A program made the position numbers and the translations under genes. 64,000 bases of DNA. Source: Paraphoma chrysanthemicola. Its lineage: Eukaryota > Ascomycota > Dothideomycetes > Pleosporales > Phaeosphaeriaceae. Positions 1 to 10,871 of the stretch are shown piece by piece; position 1 is the stretch's first letter, and the number at the start of each line of letters is the position of its first letter. The notes under the pieces were generated by a model. It was not told the DNA's origin and made no database searches. It saw only the letters and a program-made list of their open reading frames with translations. The stretch spans positions 1,116,001 through 1,180,000 of the forward strand of contig JAGMWG010000013.1 of the NCBI GenBank assembly GCA_020744225.1, in the 5' to 3' direction.

Positions 1-604
1 AAGACTGCACTACGTCATCATCTCGGCGTTGCCATGACTGCTTTAGGAAGGTCTGCTACAATCGACAGCTACAGTAACTTACCTGAACAGGCATGTTGCG
101 CGTTTGCTTTCACTTTCTGCGTTACTCTCACCTCACCTTTCGACGAGCCTAACAGAAAGGCAAGGTTGATCTGCTGTGATCGATGGCTAAAACAATTAGG
201 TAAAAGAATACACTAGGCATTCGCTTCTTTGCACTTATACCAAACAGGAAGGGAACATAAGTTGCTACAATCAGAGCCTGAATTGAAGGATCAGTGAGAC
301 TATGCATGGAGAGGCAGAATGAAAGCTGGATGTAAGTGTTTGGAGAAATTGTGCCCTTCTTTGCTGGACTCAGCAGAGATGGCCGCGTTGACTCCTTCAT
401 CCACAGAGACCTGTAGCTGAAGCACACATTGCATCACATACAATGTTCAAGGTATGCTGTGGTGTTGGATTGTGCATTCATTTCGACAATTGGCATACGC
501 TCTTGTCTGTGTCTTCTCATCATGGTACAACGTACACATTACATCTAGGGATATTGTACAGACCGCGAAACGTTCGCGTACGTGGCCTTTGAAGTTGCTC
601 AAGT
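1..604. other. Gene-free left edge
   Basis: Only short unconvincing open frames (under about 95 codons) occur here, with no recognisable domain. The right part is the 3' flank of the mL57 gene, which ends at 605. Confidence 0.5.
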
Positions 605-1510
605 CTACACTTCCGACGAGAATTGGAAGCCGAGCGGGGTAAGGATCCTGTCCTGAACGACCTTGTTGGCAACCTCGCCGCCGCGCTCGAGAGCTAATGC
701 GCCGACGATGGCGTATAATGAGGTCATAAGCACTGACTCCATGCCAGAGCCTTGAAGGTTGTCCGCCTGTCTTGTGTTAGCCCATATGGTCTAATTGCTT
801 GTCAACATCTACTGACCCTCTTTGGCGTCCACCGTGTCACCTTGTCCAGGCCATAGCGCTCTGCTAATTGTGATAACCGTGTCTTGTTGAGAACCGCGCC
901 TTCCGCTTCATCTGTCAAGCCTTGCACCCCATTCAGCGCGGGGTGCAGAAATGGTCTCCTTCCGAACTCGTCAGGTTGTGGAAGGCCCTTTGCGTCTTTC
1001 GGCCATTGAGATTCTTGTGGAGAGTTTATGAGTGCTTGTGATGTTTGCAGCTCTACAATTCTGCGTCCTGGCACCAGTTAGCACGCCATTCCTCCTGCGT
1101 GGATTGTGCATCGTACCCAGGTATGCTAAGCGATCATTGAACCCTCTTCTGCCGTGGTCGTAGCTTTTGTGTGTGACGGCTAACCACTTGACTTCGTCTC
1201 CAAGCAGCTTGTCGCCTCCAGGCCCCAGCATCTTTATGTATGCATCATCCAGCCGCCTCGGGTCTTCGTTGACCTTGTAGACACCGCCTCTTGCTTGTGG
1301 CCGTATGCGGTATGGTGCCATCATGCGGGGTGGTGTCTGTTGCCATCTCGGTCTGTCTGCAGCTTCCGCGTCATATTCAGGTCCTCTTGACGGGCGTGTG
1401 GTGGAGAATGTGCATGCGGAGGTCCGCACGAGAGACGTTTTCGCAGGCTGTGGCCGCAGTGTCGAGGAGGCGTTTGCGAAAAGGCAGCGAATCGGTCGCT
1501 TAGATGCCAT
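605..1510 (-). CDS. MRPL15: Mitochondrial large-subunit ribosomal protein mL57 (RNase III fold)
   Basis: Three exons: 1510-1117, 1067-817 and 766-605, giving about 268 residues. The first intron has donor GTACGA and a GCTAAC branch point. The second has donor GTCAGT, is phase 0 and also has a GCTAAC branch. The N terminus is rich in Arg, Ser and Thr, as in a mitochondrial presequence. The middle carries an RNase III-like core (VTHKSY, then NDRLAYLG joined to RRIVELQ). The C terminus reads GSGMESVLMTSLYAIVGA and then RGGEVANKVV, typical of fungal mL57. The acidic residues of active RNase III (ERLEFLGD) are replaced, which fits a structural mitoribosome protein. A model that stops in exon 2 at 802 would lose the conserved C-terminal 53 residues. 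The gene is head-to-head with Rtt109. Confidence 0.88.
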
Positions 1511-1719
1511 TGTGGCTTTTATGGGCGAAGTACGGGGCGGAGAGCGGGTTCTGGCGCACAGGTGAAGGTGCTGGCGTTGAGTGTGGTAAAAAGCTTCCAG
1601 ACATCATCAAATGTTCGCGGTCGCGCTTGACCCAATACAGCTTAGCACCGAACGCGGTTACCCTTCAGCTTCACGCGTTCCAACATTATTTCTCCTCCCG
1701 GCAATTCTCTTGAGCCGTC
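1511..1719. promoter_or_regulatory. Bidirectional promoter region mL57 / Rtt109
   Basis: A 209-bp gap separates the two divergent start codons, so both genes must share this upstream region. I see no clear TATA box. Confidence 0.5.
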
Positions 1720-3444
1720 ATGGCGAATATTCCTACGCCCAAATCACTGAGGGAGCTTTTGGCTGAACAGCTGCCCAAAGATGTACCATTCACCTTCTAT
1801 CACTACTCAACTCCTCCCATCAAGTCCTCTGCCCTCTTCTCCGCACCTCCCAATTCGAAGTCGGAACGAACATATTGCGAATCACACTTTTTGGCCGCAT
1901 CCATAAAAGACTTTACAGCCTCTAGACTCCCCGAGGAGCTGCTCATACTTGCCATAGAAGTCTTAATTTACACCACTCGCAACCTCACAACCATCTTCGT
2001 GTCCAAGGCTGATTCGACCGGCTACCTATCCGAGCTACGACTGCCGCGAGCGCAATCCGGATCACCTCTGAAGGTCATATGCGGGACGTTCGTCTCCTGG
2101 CTGGCAAGAGAGCGACACAGAGAGGGCAAGAAATTGGTTATCTCGCTGTTCGCCCGAGCCCAGGACCAGTACCTCTTCCCTGCCAGCATCGACAACAAGA
2201 ACAAGCATGTCTTGGATGATAGAGGCCTGGTGAAGTGGTGGTGCAAAGTCTTAGATCCGATCATCTGGCAGTACAAGGCTGAAGATGAGCGCAAGCCCTT
2301 TGCTGCGCGGTTGGCAAGCGAAACAGCCCGCAATGGCTCCCCAGTGTCCTCAGAAGCCACCGCGAAGGGATATCTGGTCATTCCAGGCTTCGAAACTTAC
2401 GATACACTGCGGTATATTCCACCACCACCGAAAGCGAACACACCCCGACGGTGGGCTGCCACACATCCTCTACGCGAGATCGCACCGCACCCGAACGCAC
2501 CTCCGCGGTGCCTTGTCCCACACTTCCCAGATGATCCGAAGGCGAGGTTCCTCGATGAACTTGACGAAGAGCTCCCAGATCGAGGCACCGATGCTATGGT
2601 GGCTGACGGTGGCACTCCATCGCGCAGTAGCGGCATATGGAAGAGTGTGAAGACGCTAGCTCAATTCTGGGAGTTCATGGCATTCCGACAGGAGTGCTCC
2701 TCTGGTAGAATTGTAGGGTTCATTTGGGTTGTCATCACGCCGCCAGAACCAGCCATTCCCGAGGAAGACGAGGAGGAGCCTTCGCAGCCGTCAGTTTCGC
2801 AGTCAGTCTCCCGTATAGAGTCGCAGGAGAGTGCGAGTAGCCCTAGGAGGCGGACGAACACGAAGCGACGCAGGAACAAGCTCGAATATGGCCCCATTCC
2901 ACTCAAAGTACCACGCATCAAACAGACCTCGTCGGAGCTACCCACGGCGTCATATACCTCGAACAGCTCAGCCTCAAGGAACATCCCGGAGAGGAGTCCA
3001 TACTATATTTGGCCAGCAGATTCTCGGGGCAGCATTTGCTTCTCGACAAAGGACTATGACCGAGCCCACGAAGTCTTGATTCAACAGAATTTCGCCTCTC
3101 GTGCTTCTACAGCGATCGCCACGAAACGATGGAGAGAAGAAATAGCAGTCTTGGGTGGAAATTCTGGATGGGGCTGGAAAGTGACTGGAAAGAGAGAGTA
3201 CACCGACAAGTCAGCTGGTCCTACAGCGAACACTATCACGCCAGTGACAGTGATGGGTGTGAGGAAGAAGAGAAAGCCAGACGCAGCAACGCCCGCGCCA
3301 CCCGCTGAAAGTGTGCAGACACTGGACTCGGGACTGGTGCGTAAGAAGGCCAAGATTGAGCCGACTTCCGTTGAGCAGCCTGTGGTGAATGGTGTCAACA
3401 CTCTATCGACTGGACTGGTGCGGAAGAAACCCAAGGCGGCATAA
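1720..3444 (+). CDS. RTT109: Histone H3-K56 acetyltransferase Rtt109
   Basis: Single exon, 574 residues. The KAT11/Rtt109 fold is recognisable through FVSKADSTGY (about 93-102), the SLFARAQDQYLFP segment (142-154), NKHVLDDRGLVKWWCKVLDP (161-180) and FPDDPKARF (269-277). The last includes an Asp-Asp-Pro-Lys like the yeast segment with the essential Asp pair and the autoacetylated Lys. Rtt109 acetylates newly made histone H3, mainly K56, during replication-coupled chromatin assembly in the nucleus, and depends on the chaperones Asf1 and Vps75. After residue about 345 the chain is a charged, Ser/Pro-rich and Lys/Arg-rich tail. It holds two copies of a GLVRKK motif near the C terminus, which are likely nuclear targeting signals. 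A SET/Vps75-like chaperone gene lies at 25860. Confidence 0.93.
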   Translation: MANIPTPKSLRELLAEQLPKDVPFTFYHYSTPPIKSSALFSAPPNSKSERTYCESHFLAASIKDFTASRLPEELLILAIEVLIYTTRNLTTIFVSKADSTGYLSELRLPRAQSGSPLKVICGTFVSWLARERHREGKKLVISLFARAQDQYLFPASIDNKNKHVLDDRGLVKWWCKVLDPIIWQYKAEDERKPFAARLASETARNGSPVSSEATAKGYLVIPGFETYDTLRYIPPPPKANTPRRWAATHPLREIAPHPNAPPRCLVPHFPDDPKARFLDELDEELPDRGTDAMVADGGTPSRSSGIWKSVKTLAQFWEFMAFRQECSSGRIVGFIWVVITPPEPAIPEEDEEEPSQPSVSQSVSRIESQESASSPRRRTNTKRRRNKLEYGPIPLKVPRIKQTSSELPTASYTSNSSASRNIPERSPYYIWPADSRGSICFSTKDYDRAHEVLIQQNFASRASTAIATKRWREEIAVLGGNSGWGWKVTGKREYTDKSAGPTANTITPVTVMGVRKKRKPDAATPAPPAESVQTLDSGLVRKKAKIEPTSVEQPVVNGVNTLSTGLVRKKPKAA

Positions 3445-3961
3445 CTTGAGATTTGTGGAGTTGCTTCGGGCATTGAATAATGGTACATGACTTGCATATT
3501 AGCGCAGCGTTTGTTTTCTGGTACCACGGCGACAGCCTTTGCGCGTCTCTATAGATGTATACCTTTAGTCTTCAATTTGGTAGCGAGTTGACCCATTGGT
3601 CGCGAACATTCTTGGAGAATCACTTAAGATGTATTAGTAGGCCACAGGCGGTGAAAATCGGAAAGCTCGGAATGGAATCCTGCTGTGCTTCGACTCCTAC
3701 CACAGACCACACTGTTTAAATGTAGCACACTCTATGGCAAACATTATCTTTCTCTGGCAAAACTTGAAGTGTCTGACATTTAACGAGCTCATAATCTGGG
3801 TGGCTGCTGGGAATCACTAGCGCCACTCGTGTCAAGCCACGCAAGACCTCCGCACACCCCCGAACATCTACAATCCTCATCCCACGTTCCTTAGCCGCCC
3901 CTTGGCATACGTTTCGCGCATGCGCGCGTTCGCCCACACCACCGAGACGGACAATGTCTCC
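3445..3961. other. Intergenic: Rtt109 3' flank and GlcT promoter
   Basis: Holds the downstream region of Rtt109 and the promoter of the ceramide glucosyltransferase. In-frame ATGs at 3902 and 3923 lie upstream of the chosen start at 3962. Nothing else recognised. Confidence 0.45.
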
Positions 3962-5667
3962 ATGCTACGGACAATCGTCGCGACAGGCTGCCTGATCTGG
4001 TTTGTCGTGGTGTGGTCCGTATGCGCTATAGGCTTTACGCAGCTGTGGGTTTGGTACACTTTTGCAGTCGCACTGCCGCTTATCGCTACGACAGATTTCG
4101 CTACAACTGGAGCCGACCACAGCCAGCGATATGTGCGACCAAGCTGGAAGAGGATGAGGTTCCCCATGTCACCGTCATTCGCCCGGTGAAGGGCCTCGAG
4201 CCGCGCCTGTACGAGTGTCTTGCAGCCAGTCTCCGACAGATATACCCCAAGAACAAGATCGATACCGTGTTCTGCGTGTCTTCGCGCTCCGATCCCGCCT
4301 TTCCTATCCTCCAGCGACTATGTCGAGACTTCAAAGATATCAATGTGCGCATCTTGGTTGAAGAGGAGGACCCGATGCTGTTGAAGGATAAGAATGCACT
4401 GGGCCCCAACCCAAAGATCCGCAACATGAGCCGTGCATACAGAGAGGCCAAGGGTGATATTGTCTGGATACTCGACTGCAATGTCTGGGCCGGCAAGGGC
4501 GTGTGTGGAAGGCTGGTCGATCTACTGTGTGGGTACAAGCAGACTGAGGCTGGGAAGCGGAGGAAGTACAAATTTGTGCATCAGACGCCCGTAGCCATTG
4601 ATCTGGACTCTCAGGGCATGACTCTTGAGGAGCGAAAGCTGCTGCTAGGAGGACGTGCGGAAGAGGAAGTCACCACGACAGATATTGCAGCAAGCACGTC
4701 TTCCGATCCTCGCAACCACTCTAGCAGCGTCTTGCGGAGGCTGCTCCAACGCGGCGGAGGCCGTCTTGACGAGGCTTTTCTTTCCTCCTCGCATGCCAAG
4801 TTCTACAATGCTATCAACACGGTCGCCATTGCTCCCTGCATCATTGGCAAGAGCACCATGTTCCGGCGCTCGCAGCTCGACTACATCACCTCTTCGAATC
4901 CTGATCGGACACCTGGCATCGACTTCTTTTCCGACAATATCTGCGAGGACCACCTTATTGGCGACGCTCTCTGGAAGCAGCCCCAGGTATTTGAAAAGCC
5001 CGGCTACAAGCCTGCACCTGGGGAGGAGAAAGTGTCATGGGGCAAGCACGCGATGCTGTTTGGTGACTTTTGTTTCCAGCCCATCAGCCATACTTCTGTC
5101 GCGGCATACATGGACCGTCGCATTCGCTGGCTGCGTGTCAGGAAGTTCACGGTCACCCTGGCCACATTCGTCGAGCCGGGCACAGAGAGCATCCTATGCA
5201 GCATCTATGGCGCATATGCTTTGACCACACTGCCATTCTTCCAGCGCATCGGTATCAACCCAACATGGACATCCTTCCTCCTCATCTGGCTCATCAACAT
5301 GAGCTTGTGGTGCACGGTTGACTACATCCAATACCTCCTTCTTCACTGCGCCAAAACCATCGAAATCGACGCCGACACGCCCGACTTCATCCTCCCACAA
5401 CGCTCTGTCAAGGCATACCATCAAGCCGAATCATTACAGCCACTACTCGGCGACAAAGCTCCCAGCGAACCATCCCTCCTTGACGGGGCGCGCCGCAACT
5501 TTCGCGAATTCTTCTTCGCGTGGCTGGGGCGTGAAACGATCGCGCTGCCAATCTGGATCATTGCGTTCTGGGGCGGTGTCACGGTGGAGTGGCGCGGTAG
5601 GAAATTTTGGGTCGGGCTGGATATGAAAGTTCATGAGATCTTGCCGGAGGAGAAGGGGAAGAAATGA
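3962..5667 (+). CDS. Ceramide glucosyltransferase (GT21)
   Basis: Two exons, 3962-4044 and 4095-5667, about 551 residues. Among the possible junctions, donor GTGGGT at 4045 with acceptor GACAG at 4094 keeps the frame and gives GFTQLFRYNW, a family-like stretch after the first membrane helix. The enzyme transfers glucose from UDP-glucose to ceramide, making glucosylceramide in the Golgi/ER membrane. Visible features are an N-terminal helix (about 6-26), HVTVIRPVKGLEP, the D2-type aspartate in ILDCNVW, the D3 region DNICEDHLIGDAL, the (Q/R)XXRW-type motif RRIRWLRVR, and two or more C-terminal hydrophobic segments. Fungal GlcT proteins have this length and order. The exact intron is moderately certain and the family assignment is strong. 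Confidence 0.9.
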
Positions 5668-6383
5668 TGGGGGCATGTGAATGTGCTTAGAAATGTATAG
5701 AGTAGTGGTATAGATGGACAGATACGAATAGACGAGAAATGGCTCCAATGACACTGATGCATGAAGAGTATTCCCGATCCACTAACATTCCGTTCTTGAG
5801 TAAGACAATATCTTGGACAAGTTAGTCAAGCTGAACAAATTTTCCGACGCCTCGTCGCATATCAGCCTATCTTGGAGATCTGTGGCTTCAGTTCAGCTAA
5901 CTCAGCCGCACACGTGATTTTGATACGATAACACCACCTGGACGTCCAGCCCGGTGCAATTACGCTTTGTTCACTGCACATCCAATTCAGCATCAAATTT
6001 CAAGCTCGCCGGAGCCACGTAAGTTATCACTCTCGCCATTACTCGACTTTTGCTTCATGGATCTCCTCCTCCAATCTTCGATTCGAGATTTAGTCGCGGC
6101 TGGTGTGGCGCTGGGAGTGACACTTGCTGGTTTGGTGGTTTTGGGGTGGTTGAGAGATGCGTGATGGTGAGATGGTGTGAGTGGATGCGAGGTGAGTTTA
6201 TTTTATGCCGTTTGGTTGGAGAGTTGTTTCGAGGTTGATGGAAGCAGAATGATACATTGGCGACTCTGCGGATTCGGTAGCGTGGGTACGAAGAGTGAAG
6301 AACTGAGAGATCCAGATATTTCATCGCCGGGAAAGATGAAAAAAGCCCCGAATTTGGAAGCGATTGTTATGGAGGATTCGTGT
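5668..6383. other. Convergent intergenic region
   Basis: 3' flanks of the + strand glucosyltransferase and the - strand oxidoreductase. Small ORFs here show no domain features. Confidence 0.45.
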
Positions 6384-7488
6384 TCAGTCCACCGTCAATA
6401 CAACTTTGCCAACCTGCCTCCCTTCCCAAACATATCGTATTGCATTTTCCGCTTGCTCAAATGGTCTGACGGAGTCGATGATATCCTCAAATCTCATCTG
6501 CGCCTTGGATATGGCACTAGATATATCTTCTAGATCCTGAACCGAGCCCGCGTTTATTCCACTATTGCTTCGTCAGTACTTTCGTCGGCAGGACAAGATA
6601 TGTCCGCACTTACCGCAAATTGATCCGCCTGTCAATCAGAAACGGCAATAACTCCTTCATTTCTTCCAATCCAGCATCTTTACTCAGATACCCCACAACA
6701 CTGACAATGCCGCCGCGACGCGTACACATCAAACTCTTCACCACCGACGCCGTTCCTCCAACTTCCACAACACAATCTACACCCATCCCGTCCGTCATTC
6801 TCAACACCTCGTCATCCCAATCTCCATGCGTCCGATAATTTACCAATCCAACAATCCCCTCGCCGAATTTTTCCTTCACAAGTGCTAATTTCTCATCACT
6901 CGAACTACTCAACACAACCTTTACCCCCCTCTCCAACGCCAACTTGACCGCAACCAACGCAACCCCTCCTGTCCCCTGAATCAACACCGTCTCCCCAGCC
7001 CCAACACCTTCCAACGCACTCCACGCCGTCAGCCCAGCACACGGCAGCACACTACTCTCACACCAGCTCAAATGCCCCGGCACACGAACCAACACACTCT
7101 CATCAAACACGAGATAGTCTGCCAAAACCCCATCCTCGTCCGCAGCAAGCCAACTCCGCCCCGCTTCCCGACCCGTCAAATTCGCCGTGTCGACATTCGG
7201 CATAACAGCATCGCCGACGCGCCATCGCGTCACGCGCGAGCCTAGACTGATGATGCTGCCGGCTGCGTCGTTGCATGGGATCATATGTGGGATTGTGTGC
7301 CAGGGGTTTGTGCCGAAGAGAATGTTGGCGTCGCGGTAGTTGAGTGATATGGCGTGGGTTTTGATCAGGACGGATGTTGGTGGGAGGGGAGAGGGGAGGG
7401 GTTCGGTTTGGAGTGTTAGGGTTGGGGAAGTGTGGGTTGAGGGAGAGAGGAGGCGGAAGATGCGGCGGTGGGTTGGGAGGGTGGACAT
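6384..7488 (-). CDS. MDR-family NAD(P)-dependent alcohol dehydrogenase / quinone oxidoreductase-like
   Basis: Two exons, 7488-6614 and 6561-6384, about 350 residues. The donor is GTAAGT. Splicing restores a full C terminus ending EGRQVGKVVLTVD, and without it the frame stops at 6610. The N-terminal GroES-like domain has ISLNYRDANIL and CNDAAGSIISLGSRV. The Rossmann domain has VLIQGTGGVALVAVKLA, the nucleotide-binding glycine pattern, and a YRT-containing segment. The zinc ligands of classical alcohol dehydrogenases are not evident, so a zinc-independent reductase is more likely. The substrate cannot be told from sequence. The gene is divergent from the F-box-like gene at 8418. Confidence 0.87.
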
Positions 7489-8417
7489 TCTGGGTGGTGG
7501 ATTTGCGGGTTCTGGAGGTTGGGGATATTGGTGATAGAGTTTGGGGTGTGATGGGTGAGGAAAAGGTGGTGAGATGGGCGGGTAGAGAAGACGTATGAAT
7601 TTCCGGGATTTGTTGAAGTTCGACTTAAAGATAGCGATCGCTTGTGAAGTTGCTTCCTGTGTACTCGTAGTCTAGTCCTGGGTGATGTTGTTTTGAGACA
7701 GGATGCTGAGGCTGTATTCCGTTCGATCGGACTTTGCAACGAAAAGTGATGAGCATGAGATTAGTGTTGACTTATAGAATACACCTCAAAACGGAAATGG
7801 CAGCCATTGGTTGATTCAAGAGCATCATTTCGTCGTGATATTTGTGGGTCAAATTACTGCTGATCAATCCTTCTGATCACTGAATTGATGTCATTCATTC
7901 GACATGCTTGTCGCTCTGATCATTCTCGTAGGGCGTACTGCGCATTTCAAGGAATAGATTACCCTTTCTGGCGGGGCTATAACATCATGTTATTAGAAGT
8001 ACATCTAGGTAGTGCTGCATAAACATCTAATTGGTCATACTCTAGCCGCTCGAGTTTGGCTTCAAGGCAAGACCAAGCAGCTGGAGTAGATCGATACTGC
8101 CGTCGTCAAGGCGAGAAAGCACGAGGGACAATCTCGATCATGTATAGTCACGACATGGACAGTAGATAAGCAAATCGATGAAATCTGGGTATCACCGCTG
8201 AAGGAGGTGTCTGTGTTGCATGGCTGTCACAAAGAATTGGTGTGATTTATAATTCAGGTTCTCGGGTTAACGATGGGACGTTGCTGAGGCTAGTACCGAG
8301 TTGGCGTTATCACGCTAGTGCCTAGTTGGTGTGGGGTATAGCTACCCTATCTGCTTCACTGACGTTATGCGCTCCACTGGAGTTCACCAAACATCTCCAT
8401 AAACGAAAGTAGCCATC
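7489..8417. other. Divergent promoter region
   Basis: A 929-bp non-coding stretch between two divergent genes. No repeat, RNA gene or coding signal was recognised. Confidence 0.45.
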
Positions 8418-9602
8418 ATGTCGTTCCATCGGGTTGACAGCATCCTAGAAAACCCAGCATCGAAGCAGGAGCCACCAATGTCACTCGCCGATCTCTGTGA
8501 AGATGTCATCCTTATCATCTTCGACCATCTCGACGCCCTTTGGACCGAGCAAACAACATCATTCAAAAGTCTATCATGCACCAACCACTACTTCCGTCGT
8601 CTGCTCACCCCTAGGCTCTTCAAGACACTCAGCATCAATCAGCCCATCAGCCAACTGGTGCCAACACGAATCCTTCGCCATGCGCAGGTCTTCAAGATCG
8701 ACATGTTTGGCTCAATGTGGTGGTGGTGCTCCGGCTCGTATACCTCCGGCTCTGATGCAGTCGAGCTATTCCGGTATATCCGAGCATTGCCGCGCCTCAA
8801 GACGCTTGAAATCAGCATGATGAAAAGAAGTCTTGACATGTTTGACGCCGCCTTCGAGTCGCCAGACCACAATGTCAAGGAGTTCATGTTACCTAGAATC
8901 GAGCATCTTGTCGTTAATAGCAGTGCAGCATTCCTTGCAAGCCATTGCCCTCGGCTGAAAACTTTGGTGTTGAGAGATAGTGAAGATTGTCTCCTCGACT
9001 CGTATACCGACATCGCGAAACGACTTGTGCCTCTGCATCCGAATATCGCAAGCTGCGCGAGTGAAACATTGGTTCATTTCGATGCAATGGCGATATGGTG
9101 CCCTGAAGAGCTGTCCCGACTGGTTCGAGCATTTCCCAGATTACACTATTTGCGTATGCGCACAGACACGTACTGCTATCGGGCTTCAACTCCCGACATT
9201 ATCGAGACCTTAAGTGGAGGACTAGACAATCTACAGTCATTGCATCTCGTCAAGAGTGGAAATTTGAATATGGGGTATCAATCCGTGTGGAAGCGTCGGA
9301 TACCTGCCTCTTCGGACGAGGAATATCGGCGTGCGCTGTGGCTAGAGAATGAGCGGCTGCGAGTAAGCGTGGAGAATACGGTAGCGAGACTGGCGTTTCG
9401 TGAAATAGTTGCTCTCGATGAGATTTGGCTGGGCGAAAAGCGCGTTGCGAGAAGAATGCGCAAAGACCCCAATGATGGGCTGAAGTGGCTGTGGGAGCGG
9501 AAGAGAGAAGACGCAGATACTTGCGGTATGGCCACCGGAGCGTTTTTGAGATTCAAGCTGGAGAAAGAGAATGTCGTACTGCCCAGTGAAATGGGCAGCT
9601 AG
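8418..9602 (+). CDS. F-box-like/leucine-rich hypothetical protein
   Basis: Single exon, 394 residues. The N-terminal part (about 21-70) reads like an F-box: LADLCEDVILIIFDHLDAL, then a run of Ser/Leu/Cys and RLLTPRLFKTL. After that come irregular Leu-rich stretches (LPRLKTLEIS, CPRLKTLVLRD, FPRLHYLRMR), as in F-box/LRR substrate adaptors of SCF ubiquitin ligases. There is no name-giving domain beyond that. An internal Met at residue 21 is an alternative start just before the F-box. Such proteins are numerous and fast-evolving in filamentous ascomycetes. The adaptor role is inferred. Confidence 0.72.
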   Translation: MSFHRVDSILENPASKQEPPMSLADLCEDVILIIFDHLDALWTEQTTSFKSLSCTNHYFRRLLTPRLFKTLSINQPISQLVPTRILRHAQVFKIDMFGSMWWWCSGSYTSGSDAVELFRYIRALPRLKTLEISMMKRSLDMFDAAFESPDHNVKEFMLPRIEHLVVNSSAAFLASHCPRLKTLVLRDSEDCLLDSYTDIAKRLVPLHPNIASCASETLVHFDAMAIWCPEELSRLVRAFPRLHYLRMRTDTYCYRASTPDIIETLSGGLDNLQSLHLVKSGNLNMGYQSVWKRRIPASSDEEYRRALWLENERLRVSVENTVARLAFREIVALDEIWLGEKRVARRMRKDPNDGLKWLWERKREDADTCGMATGAFLRFKLEKENVVLPSEMGS

Positions 9603-10057
9603 CCAGTTGAATTGACCGAATATTGCCTCTATGCATGACGAAGGTATCACAAAGATCTTGCAGATATGTGCAGCTCCCTACCAAAGACTCCAGAATTCAT
9701 ACTGAAATTTGAAGATATTTTCCGTTAGTTTGTGGCCCCGTTGAAGTCGATTCGCGATCGATGAAAGCAAAGGATGAATTTCGAGGATGCAAAGTCGCTA
9801 ATCTGCCGACAAATCGTCTTCTTATAGCAGTGTTATATCCGCTGTTCCTTTTCGCCTAGCAACGAACTCGTGTATCAAAGCCAACTTTAACGGGAATGTC
9901 TAGTTGGTACATTGTACAACCCTAGGATCTTGTACCAACCGATATGCATTGGAAGCAGAGTAGCTCCCGCCTTCTCGTCACTCTTCGATGGCGGCTCGAC
10001 GCATGCAAGGATCCCTTCTTCCTCGTCTTCATCTTGCGAATGAACGAAAGCGCGGTA
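9603..10057. other. Convergent intergenic region
   Basis: Sits between the + strand F-box-like gene and the - strand membrane-protein relic. Nothing recognised. Confidence 0.4.
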
Positions 10058-10691
10058 CTAAGCCCCAGGCCGAACATCTACATATACAAGCGCTGGTCCA
10101 AGTTGCGTCTGGACTTTTACAACCATGATACCACTAAGCATCATTGTGCTGAGCTCAATCGTCCTATCAATGGAAAATCCATCATCGGCTCGCCAACGTA
10201 ATAGCTTGTTGTACGGACCACGAGTCTGCAAAACAGTACTGTGTTCATTCTGGAGCAGCCACGCTAAGACATCCTGATAATTCTCGTTCTCGACGGCACA
10301 GACCTCTGTGAGATTGCGGCACACAACTTGGCCACACATGAAATCTCTCCAAGGGCCAATCTTGCACCTGACTGCTCTTGGAAATGATCAGGATGGAAGC
10401 TGCTAATGCCCAACAGAATAAAGTAATATTGAAAGGGGCAACGCTCTTTATTCGTTCTCCAAGAGCGAAAATGATCCCCAGTCATACACCTACCAAGAGA
10501 CTGCAAGCGAAGGTGACGGCCCACGCATACTTCCAGCAGCTCATTGTAATCGACTTCTCGCCGATTTACCACTCAGCTTCGATTTCTTGTGGAGTTGTTG
10601 CAGAGATGTCTGCTATTCTCCCAATAGAGAGAGAGTCTTTCTTTGATGTCTCGCTCGAGTCATTGATGTTGCTGGTCTCTCTGAGAGACAT
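10058..10691 (-). pseudogene. Decayed fungal integral membrane protein gene
   Basis: A - strand frame starting at ATG 10691 reads a polar N terminus (MSLRETSNINDSS) and then two hydrophobic stretches (KYAWAVTFACSLLVG; ITLFCWALAASILII). It is interrupted by TAA at 10566-10568 and TGA at 10482-10484. Near 10338 the coding signal shifts frame and continues as GQVVCRNLTEVCAVENENYQ, VLQTRGPYNKLLRW and DDGFSIDRTIELSTMML. From memory this order (TM helices, then a GQ-VCR and RGP-N motif tail) matches a conserved but unnamed fungal membrane-protein family. I could not find short introns that remove both stops with sensible splice sites, so a pseudogene is the simplest reading. An unusual multi-intron gene is possible but less likely. 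Confidence 0.58.
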
Positions 10692-10871
10692 CGATTGCCT
10701 TGGTCAGTGCGAGCAGACCATGGCGGGCCATCAGCGATGCTGATAGAGGACGAAGATAGCGGCACAGGTAGCTACATGTTGCAACAGCGGCACAGACACT
10801 CTATACTCCACTCTACTCCCTCTACTACAAGGCTAACCCTACAAAGCCATTCTTTGCGAACGCATTGTGCC

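Noticed and set aside
2022..2381. 119-codon frame antisense to Rtt109
   Set aside because: Shadow of a strongly conserved coding region on the other strand.
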